A stretch of 64,000 bases of DNA from Acidaminobacter sp. (GTDB lineage: Bacteria > Bacillota_A > Clostridia > Peptostreptococcales > Acidaminobacteraceae), in contig WXFH01000023.1 in the NCBI GenBank assembly GCA_009881125.1, positions 1 through 64,000 of the forward strand, in the 5' to 3' direction. A program made the translations under genes and the position numbers. Shown piece by piece: positions 58,243 to 64,000 of this stretch. The first letter of the stretch is position 1, and each line of letters opens with the position of its first letter. The notes beneath the pieces are model-generated. The model was not told the origin of the DNA and ran no database searches. It worked only from the letters and a program-made list of their open reading frames with translations.

Positions 58243-60762
58243 ATGCTTTCGAATAAAATTGATTGGCTGAAAAATCGCATTTGTGAAATTGAAGCGCGCA
58301 GCGAAGAAATGATCGCGGCGCGAAAAAATCTAAATCCCATCAAAGAAACTCTGAGTATTATTCTTAAATATTTAGGGATTGGCATAATCTGGATCTTGTT
58401 CTCAGATCATATTCTTTCCCTTGTCATAAAGGACCCAGAACAGCTTAAAGATTTTCAACTTTATAAAGGGTGGCTCTACGTCATAGTGTCAGGCGGTGTC
58501 TTCTACGCAATAATTCTTAAGAGAATAAAACTGTTTTCAAACGCAATCACCCATATTTATGATGAAACGAAACTCCTGACCGCCTACGACCAGCAGCTTG
58601 AGGAAATCACCACCATTCTTGAGCGGCAGCACGAGATCCTGGCGCATCAAAAAACCGCTCTTGAAAACAGCGACCAGAGGTATCAGCTCACCTTGGAAGG
58701 CTCAAATGACGCCTTGTGGGAATGGGATCTCGAAACCAATCACTATCATTCCTCGATTCTCTCGAAACCGCAATATCATTTGTCTGAGCAGCCGCTTTCC
58801 AACAACGTTGACGACTGGATTGCGCTGCTGCATCCAGAGGATCGCGACACAATTCAAAATGCGCTTCAGAATTTCATCATAAGCACCAATAACTTATATG
58901 AGAATACATACCGCGTCTGTTCAGATGCCGGCGAAACCAGATGGATCCACAGCCGTGCGGTCGCTTTCAGGGATGAAACGGGAAAGGCAAAAAAGATTGC
59001 CGGGTCACACACGGACATCACAGAAAGTGTACTGATGAGCGATGCCATGCATCAGGAAAAGGAATTGCTGGAGAGTATTTTACTCCGAGCGCCGGTCATG
59101 GTCCTGATGACAGATCCAAACGGAAGCATTGTCCGCTTCAATCCTATGGCTGCGCTCATCACGGGTTATTCTGAGGAGGAAGCCATCGGCCGCCATGTCC
59201 TGGAGCTCCTCAGCCCCACTGAAGATCTCGAAAAAAATGCCGTTCTCATGAAAAACATCCTAAGCGGAGCGCAAACCGAGCATATCGATGTCACCATAGT
59301 GTGCAAAAACGGCAGAAGAGCTGAGATACTATGGTACAGCAGCTTGATCAGGGATCAGCAAAGCGAGCTGAAATACCTGCTCAGCGTTGGTGTAGATGAT
59401 ACGGAAAATCGAATCATGCTGGATCAGCTTCATGAGATGGCTTATCACGATACGCTCACTCGACTCCCCAATCGCAGCTACTTCAGGCTTCAGGTCCAGC
59501 AGCATCTGGATGACGCCGTGAATCAGCACAAACAAATTGCCATAGTCTACATGGATTTGGTGGACTTCAAGCATATCAACGACAGCGTGGGGGTAGAAGC
59601 AGGTGATCAGCTGCTTCAGCTCTTTGCTGACAAGCTCAGGGGCATGTTTCATGAGCCTGAGCTTATCTCGCGCATAGGCGGAGATGAATTCGCCGTCATG
59701 CTGGTGTCCGAGGATGACACTGCGGTTATGGCAGAAAGAATGCGTCAGGCTGCCGAGCAGTTGAAATTCAAATGGACCTATCACGAACAGGAATTTTTTG
59801 TTTCTGTCACCATGGGCATGGCGATCTATCCGACCCACGGCTGCGACCTGAACATCCTGGAAATCAATGCCGATACCGCTTTGTTCCACGCCAAAGAGCA
59901 CGCCCGAGGCAAATGCGTCCTCTTCAGGGATGAGATGCGCGACAAAATTCTGAACACTATTCACACGAGCAGCCTTCTGAGAACTGCGCTGGATCAGAAT
60001 CAGTTTTCGCTGGTCTATCAGCCCATTATCGAACTGAGCACTATGACGGTTTCAGGTGTAGAGGCTCTCATCCGGCTGAATGACTCTGAAGGCCGCCCTG
60101 TTTCCCCTATGAGTTTTATTCCTTTTGCCGAACAGCATGGCTACATAAACAGCATCAGCGATTGGGTCATTCAAACCGCCGCTAAGCAAAAGTACGACTG
60201 GGGGCGTCTTGGCTTGAGTGCACTCACCATGTCCATCAACCTCTCAGGAAAATGTCTGACCCACAACCAGATCATAGAGACTCTGGAACACTACATGAAG
60301 GTTTACCATATCAAGCCGGAGGAATTTGATCTGGAGATCACAGAAACTGCGATTATTGAGGATATGGACAAAAGTCTAAAAATTTTGGATCAGTTAAAGG
60401 AGATTGGATTTTCCATAGCTCTTGACGACTTTGGTTCCGGTTACTCCTCATTAACTTATTTAAACAAACTCCCCATTGATACGGTGAAAATTGACCGGGA
60501 GTTTATCAGTCAGATTTCAGAGGCAGCAGATGAACTTCATTTGCTCAGCGCAATCATTGACCTCTCACACCGCCTTGGGCTCAGGGTTCTGGCGGAAGGC
60601 GTCGAAACAGAGTCGCAGCTTCAGTTTCTGATACGACATGGCTGCGATCTGGCTCAGGGCTATTATTTCTGCAGGCCATTGCCTGCGACTGAGGCTGAAC
60701 GTTTTATAACTTCCCAAAATAAGCTCTCGGAAATGGATGTCTTCATAGAAAATACACAATAA
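58243..60762 (+). CDS. PAS-PAS-GGDEF-EAL cyclic-di-GMP protein
   Basis: 839 residues. Two transmembrane helices (about 36-58 and 75-93) with almost no external loop are followed by a coiled coil (105-140), two PAS domains (about 142-262 and 272-392), GGDEF (395-565) and EAL (575-830). RIGGDEF is intact at 479-483; the inhibitory RxxD site five residues ahead is absent. The EAL domain has EALIRL, NLSGK, ETAIIED, DDFGSGYSSL, KIDREF and EGVETE, so both synthase and phosphodiesterase activity look possible. PAS domains would sense redox, oxygen or ligands. GGAG precedes the ATG. The next gene starts 62 bases downstream and is also a GGDEF protein. Confidence 0.93.
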   Translation: MLSNKIDWLKNRICEIEARSEEMIAARKNLNPIKETLSIILKYLGIGIIWILFSDHILSLVIKDPEQLKDFQLYKGWLYVIVSGGVFYAIILKRIKLFSNAITHIYDETKLLTAYDQQLEEITTILERQHEILAHQKTALENSDQRYQLTLEGSNDALWEWDLETNHYHSSILSKPQYHLSEQPLSNNVDDWIALLHPEDRDTIQNALQNFIISTNNLYENTYRVCSDAGETRWIHSRAVAFRDETGKAKKIAGSHTDITESVLMSDAMHQEKELLESILLRAPVMVLMTDPNGSIVRFNPMAALITGYSEEEAIGRHVLELLSPTEDLEKNAVLMKNILSGAQTEHIDVTIVCKNGRRAEILWYSSLIRDQQSELKYLLSVGVDDTENRIMLDQLHEMAYHDTLTRLPNRSYFRLQVQQHLDDAVNQHKQIAIVYMDLVDFKHINDSVGVEAGDQLLQLFADKLRGMFHEPELISRIGGDEFAVMLVSEDDTAVMAERMRQAAEQLKFKWTYHEQEFFVSVTMGMAIYPTHGCDLNILEINADTALFHAKEHARGKCVLFRDEMRDKILNTIHTSSLLRTALDQNQFSLVYQPIIELSTMTVSGVEALIRLNDSEGRPVSPMSFIPFAEQHGYINSISDWVIQTAAKQKYDWGRLGLSALTMSINLSGKCLTHNQIIETLEHYMKVYHIKPEEFDLEITETAIIEDMDKSLKILDQLKEIGFSIALDDFGSGYSSLTYLNKLPIDTVKIDREFISQISEAADELHLLSAIIDLSHRLGLRVLAEGVETESQLQFLIRHGCDLAQGYYFCRPLPATEAERFITSQNKLSEMDVFIENTQ

Positions 60763-60824
60763 TCCTGTTTCCTATTTGACGAAGTCGCTGTAAGAATCAA
60801 ATCCTGAAAGGGAGACCTTCACCT

Positions 60825-62198
60825 ATGATCAAATCCAATCCTTTCATTCGACGATTCAAAGTATGGACATGGATGCTGCTTGCTCTGATTGTCCTGATCA
60901 CTTACGTCACCTTGTTTCTGCCTTATAGGTCAGCGCTGGAAAGAATGACACTTGAGAATTATGTTCTGATCTCCAAGGCGTCAATAAGCACAGTTGATCA
61001 ATTCATATTGCGAAGTCATGACAACGCCAGCAATTTTTCCCATGCTTTGATTGAGCACACACCTCTTGATGACTATTTGAGTGGGGCGCTGACCTTGGAC
61101 GAGCTCAAGAAGATCAGTGCCGATGGTTTCTTATACGAAGCCTCTAAACAGCCTCATTTAATCGCCGGTGCCAGGCTGCTGTTTGGGAGTGTGAACGCGA
61201 CCATCGGCAGCGAATATCTTCCTGCCCTTTTAAGTCAAAGAAACGACTACAATTCAAACCATGTTCAGACGGTTTTTTTGACAGGTCGTGAAACGCCAGG
61301 GCTGTTTGTAGCGGTGCCGCTTATGACGAACGGGATGATTTACGGCTATGATTTGATTCTGTACGATCTCGCCGCTTTAGCCGAACCGCTGAACCGAAAT
61401 AATATGACACTGTCTTTTGTCGACCTGACACAGCAAAATTTCCTGTTTGACGCCGGGGCCAAGCTGAAGGAGGCTGGCGGCGTCACGCTTTACGACAATG
61501 GCTGGTATACCGGTTTCGTCCTTCCCATTAACGGCACAAACCAGGCGCTGCATGTGTCCACTTCAAACGAGATTCTCTATGACCGCGTTGAAGACATCAT
61601 TCTGATGAACCTTTTGGGATTTGCATTGGCGGTTGGGGTTGTGCTGTTTCTCAGCAACCGGTTTATTGTCTTCCAGGTTCGGCATCTGATGACGCATGCA
61701 GAGAAGTCGAAAGAAAAATACAAAGATATCGCGAACCGGGACCAATTGACAGGTACGTTTTCCAGACGCTATCTAGAGGAATGGAAGGTATCGAATGGCC
61801 CGCTCAGCCTGCTTGAGCTGACGCACTTCGTTCTGGCTATGGTGGATGTCAACGACCTCAAGGTGATCAATGACACCTACGGTCATAAAACAGGCGATCT
61901 CGCGCTGAAGTATGTGGCTGACACCATGAAGCGGACACTGCGCTCAGAGGATGTGATCATCCGCTACGGCGGTGACGAATTTCTCGTGATCCTGTCCTCT
62001 TGCACGTTGGATGAAGCCAATCATATTTTCAGCAGGATCAATCAGGCACTGCAACTGGACCAGCCTTTTGATTTTCAGCTTTCCATCTCTTACGGTACGG
62101 AGTACTTGACGAAGGTGGAACTCATGGACGAGGTGATCCACGCAGCGGATGAGAAGATGTATGCGTTGAAAGTGAAGAATAGGGCAGTGTTTGCTTAA
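60825..62198 (+). CDS. Membrane-bound diguanylate cyclase (GGDEF)
   Basis: 457 residues. TM1 (about 15-33), a roughly 220-residue extracytoplasmic sensor (34-255, Cache-like in length, not assigned), TM2 (257-277), then GGDEF (305-455). RYGGDEF is at 380-386 and RSED at 373-376 is an inhibitory RxxD site at the right distance, so the enzyme should be feedback-controlled, unlike its neighbour. GAAAGGGAG precedes the ATG. An exact GACCATCGGCA copy lies in the sensor (61199-61209). Confidence 0.93.
   Translation: MIKSNPFIRRFKVWTWMLLALIVLITYVTLFLPYRSALERMTLENYVLISKASISTVDQFILRSHDNASNFSHALIEHTPLDDYLSGALTLDELKKISADGFLYEASKQPHLIAGARLLFGSVNATIGSEYLPALLSQRNDYNSNHVQTVFLTGRETPGLFVAVPLMTNGMIYGYDLILYDLAALAEPLNRNNMTLSFVDLTQQNFLFDAGAKLKEAGGVTLYDNGWYTGFVLPINGTNQALHVSTSNEILYDRVEDIILMNLLGFALAVGVVLFLSNRFIVFQVRHLMTHAEKSKEKYKDIANRDQLTGTFSRRYLEEWKVSNGPLSLLELTHFVLAMVDVNDLKVINDTYGHKTGDLALKYVADTMKRTLRSEDVIIRYGGDEFLVILSSCTLDEANHIFSRINQALQLDQPFDFQLSISYGTEYLTKVELMDEVIHAADEKMYALKVKNRAVFA
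61199..61209 (+). repeat. GACCATCGGCA 11-mer inside the diguanylate cyclase gene
   Basis: Exact copy, sense with the gene, encoding ATIGS. Confidence 0.5.
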
Positions 62199-62220
62199 TT
62201 TAAATGAGAAGTACCCGGAA

Positions 62221-62253
62221 GGAAATTGGCGTCTTATGCCAATTTCCTTTTTT
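62221..62253 (+). terminator. Terminator after the diguanylate cyclase genes
   Basis: GGAAATTGGC pairs with GCCAATTTCC over a seven-base loop, followed by six Ts. Confidence 0.92.
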
Positions 62254-62303
62254 ATATAATGCGGCCATTGTCAACGGATCCAAGGTAGTCTGACATAAAA
62301 TCA

Positions 62304-62441
62304 AACTCGGTGTCTGACACTCAGTTGAACTCGGTGTCTGACACTCAGTTTAACTCGGTGTCTGACACTCAGTTTAACCCGGTGTCTGACACTCAGTTTA
62401 ACCCGGTGTCTGACACTCAATTAAATTTGGGGCCAGAGTCC
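62304..62441. repeat. 24-bp tandem array, five units plus a degenerate end
   Basis: Units start at 62304, 62328, 62352, 62376 and 62400, each AACYCGGTGTCTGACACTCA plus TTN tail. After 62424 it decays to AATTTGGGGCCAGAGTCC. The unit is the reverse complement of that in the 36021 array, yet both arrays decay on the same (right) side with GCCAGAG. The 62199-62534 gap otherwise holds only the terminator and the fdhF leader. Confidence 0.9.
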
Positions 62442-62534
62442 AACATTCCCGTTTTGCCACATGGAACGAGGGTATCCATAAGATGATGTCCTTTTATTGT
62501 TCACAGAACGCCACTAAGGCAAGGAGGCAGAAGG

Positions 62535-64000
62535 ATGAAACGATTGGAAACCACCTGCGGCTACTGTGGGTGCGGCTGCGGCATCTACGTCAACGTCGCG
62601 GATGATGGCACCCTTCTCGGCATCACGCCAAGCTACAATCACGTGGTAAGTCAGGGCAAGCTGTGCTCTAAAGGCTGGCATGGCTTCGGCTTCGTACGCG
62701 ATTCCAGACGGCTGGTCAATCCCCTCGTAAGAAATGAAGACGGCAGCTTCCGCGAAACCACTTGGGAGGATGCCTATGACAGAGTCGTTGCAGGCTTCAA
62801 AGCCGCCATGACCGGCGAGGACAATACGGAGTCCATTGGTATGCTTTCCTCTGCCCGGTGCACCAACGAGGAGAATTTCCTCATGGCCAAGTTCGCCAGA
62901 AAAGCCCTGCGGACCAGCAGCATTGACCACTGCGCCCGCCTCTGACACAGCCCAACGGTAGCCAGTCTGGCTATCTCCTTTGGCAGCGGCGCTATGACCA
63001 ACACCATTGAGGAAATCGGGGACGCGGACTTGATCTTCGTCATAGGCTCCAACACCACGGAGCAGCACCCCCTCGTGGCCACACGCATTTTCGAAGCCCT
63101 CGACAAAGGCGCCAAGCTCTACGTCGCGGATCCAAGGCGCATCCGGCTCACGGACTTCGCCCACGGCTATGCGCCTATCGAGCCCGGCACCAACCTGGCC
63201 ATGATCAATGCCATGATTCACGTCATCATCGAAGAAGGACTTCAGGATCAAAAATTTATAGATGAACGCACCAACAGCTACGACATCATGAAAGCGTCTG
63301 TGGCGGACTGCACGCCGGAATGGGCAGAGCCCATCACCAAGGTACCGGCTGAGACGATCCGCGACTTCGCCCGCACCTACGCTACCAGCGACAAGGCCAT
63401 GATCCTCTATACTATGGGGGTAACCCAGCACGTGACGGCTACCCGCAGCATCTGCGCCCTCGCCAACCTGGCCATGCTGACCGGCCACGTAGGCCGTCCG
63501 TCCACCGGCATCAACCCTCTCAGGGGACAAAACAACGTCCAGGGCTCCGGCGACATGGCGACGCTGCCGGATTACCTCCCTGGCTACCAGCGTCCGGAAT
63601 GGCCGACCACCTGGGAACGCTTTTCCAAAGCCTGGGGCGACTTTTCCTGTCTGCGCGGCAAAGTCATGTCGGAGATGTTCGACCTGATCGACGAGGGCAA
63701 GATGAAAGCCATGTACATAGTGGGTGAGAATCCGGTTTTATCCGATCCGGATCAGAACCACACCATCCACGCCCTCAAGAAACTGCCTTTCCTGGTGGTT
63801 CAAGACCTCTTCCTGACGGAAACCGCCGAATACGCGGACATCGTACTGCCGGCCTCCAGCTGGCTGGAAAAGGACGGCACCTACACCAACACCGAACGCC
63901 GGGTCCAGCTCATCCGCAAAGTCATTGAGCCCGTAGGCAACTCCAAGCCCGACTGGATCATCCTCAACGAACTCATGCAGCGCATGGGCCTGGACGTCGA
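62535..64000 (+). CDS. fdhF: Selenocysteine-containing formate dehydrogenase, catalytic subunit (runs off the window)
   Basis: The first 488 codons of a molybdopterin oxidoreductase. Cys8, Cys11, Cys15 and Cys44 bind a 4Fe-4S cluster (TTCGYCGCGCG, GKLCSKG), as in E. coli FdhF. Codon 137 is TGA (62943-62945) in CARL-U-HSPTVASLA, where FdhF has selenocysteine 140 followed by His; translation continues in frame through VIGSNTTEQHPL, GHVGRPSTGINPLRGQNNVQ and DIVLPASSWLEKDGTYTN, all typical. A SECIS-like hairpin follows the TGA. The protein oxidises formate to CO2 or, in acetogens and hydrogen-evolving strains, runs in reverse. AGGAGG precedes the ATG. There is no N-terminal ferredoxin-like extension. 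The C-terminus is outside the window. Confidence 0.95.
62957..62975 (+). promoter_or_regulatory. SECIS-like hairpin for selenocysteine insertion
   Basis: GGTAGCC pairs with GGCTATC (one G-U pair) around the loop AGTCT, beginning 12 bases after the TGA. Bacterial SECIS elements lie just downstream of the UGA within the coding sequence and have a G/U-bearing apical loop read by SelB. Confidence 0.75.

Noticed and set aside
62535..62945. fdhF as a truncated 136-residue pseudogene
   Set aside because: The TGA lies at the known selenocysteine position and the frame continues with conserved FdhF sequence and a SECIS-like hairpin.

Overview
The window looks like chromosomal DNA of an anaerobic, amino-acid-fermenting Firmicute of the class Clostridia. 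I infer this from strong AGGAGG ribosome sites, TTG/GTG starts, sigma-A promoters, a selenocysteine formate dehydrogenase, a complete branched-chain amino-acid ABC operon, an ADP-forming acyl-CoA synthetase, several amino-acid carriers, and Bacillus/Clostridium-type families such as RocB, PucR, ABC-F, LuxS and YjdM. GC content looks moderate. I cannot name the species. No rRNA, tRNA or CRISPR was seen.

Layout. 1-166: the end of an IS3-type insertion sequence cut by the window edge. 229-6912: membrane proteins, a CLC protein lacking the usual gating glutamate, UspA, a thioredoxin-like gene behind a CsoR-type operator, an XdhC-DUF2007 pair and an aldehyde dehydrogenase. 7106-12048: livJHMGF with its promoter and an internal terminator after livJ. 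12137-14849: LysE exporter, Rnk, a winged-helix regulator, a CPBP protease. 15064-22914: the most unusual block, an amino-acid utilisation locus with a divergent MerR-XRE-cupin regulator, a DRE-TIM (isopropylmalate/homocitrate synthase-like) enzyme, an aminotransferase, an NSS symporter, and a 958-residue fusion of a PurN-like formyltransferase to an ADP-forming acyl-CoA synthetase. 23131-27622: pstSCAB-phoU behind an 11-bp-periodic Pho box. 27962-29215: luxS and pfs. 29450-32950: SstT and RocB. 33115-35832: a GIY-YIG protein and three little-known envelope proteins. 36245-38847: isochorismatase, 2-hydroxyacid dehydrogenase, metallophosphoesterase. 39045-45182: phosphate genes (ppk, flavodoxin, alkaline phosphatase with Pho-box-like repeats, phosphodiester glycosidase). 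45438-52974: a small secreted peptide, a zincin, an EamA carrier, PucR, ABC-F, a DEAD-box helicase and a 5'-truncated Fic gene. 53114-57863: IclR, YeiH, YjdM, MFS, a class-I amidotransferase hydrolase. 58243-62198: two cyclic-di-GMP proteins. 62535-end: selenocysteine fdhF, running off the edge.

Three kinds of short dispersed DNA run through the window. (i) Palindromes with core GTGTCWGACAC, single or in 24-bp tandem arrays; five single or paired copies lie 3-11 bp past the stop codon of a gene. (ii) A second 24-bp family with core GTCCGCGTCACC, found in the same register as the first in a mixed array. (iii) An 11-mer, GACCATCGGCA, with eleven exact copies on both strands, many intergenic and beside terminators. 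These repeats also create false upstream starts, so several starts here are moved to the codon behind a real ribosome site.
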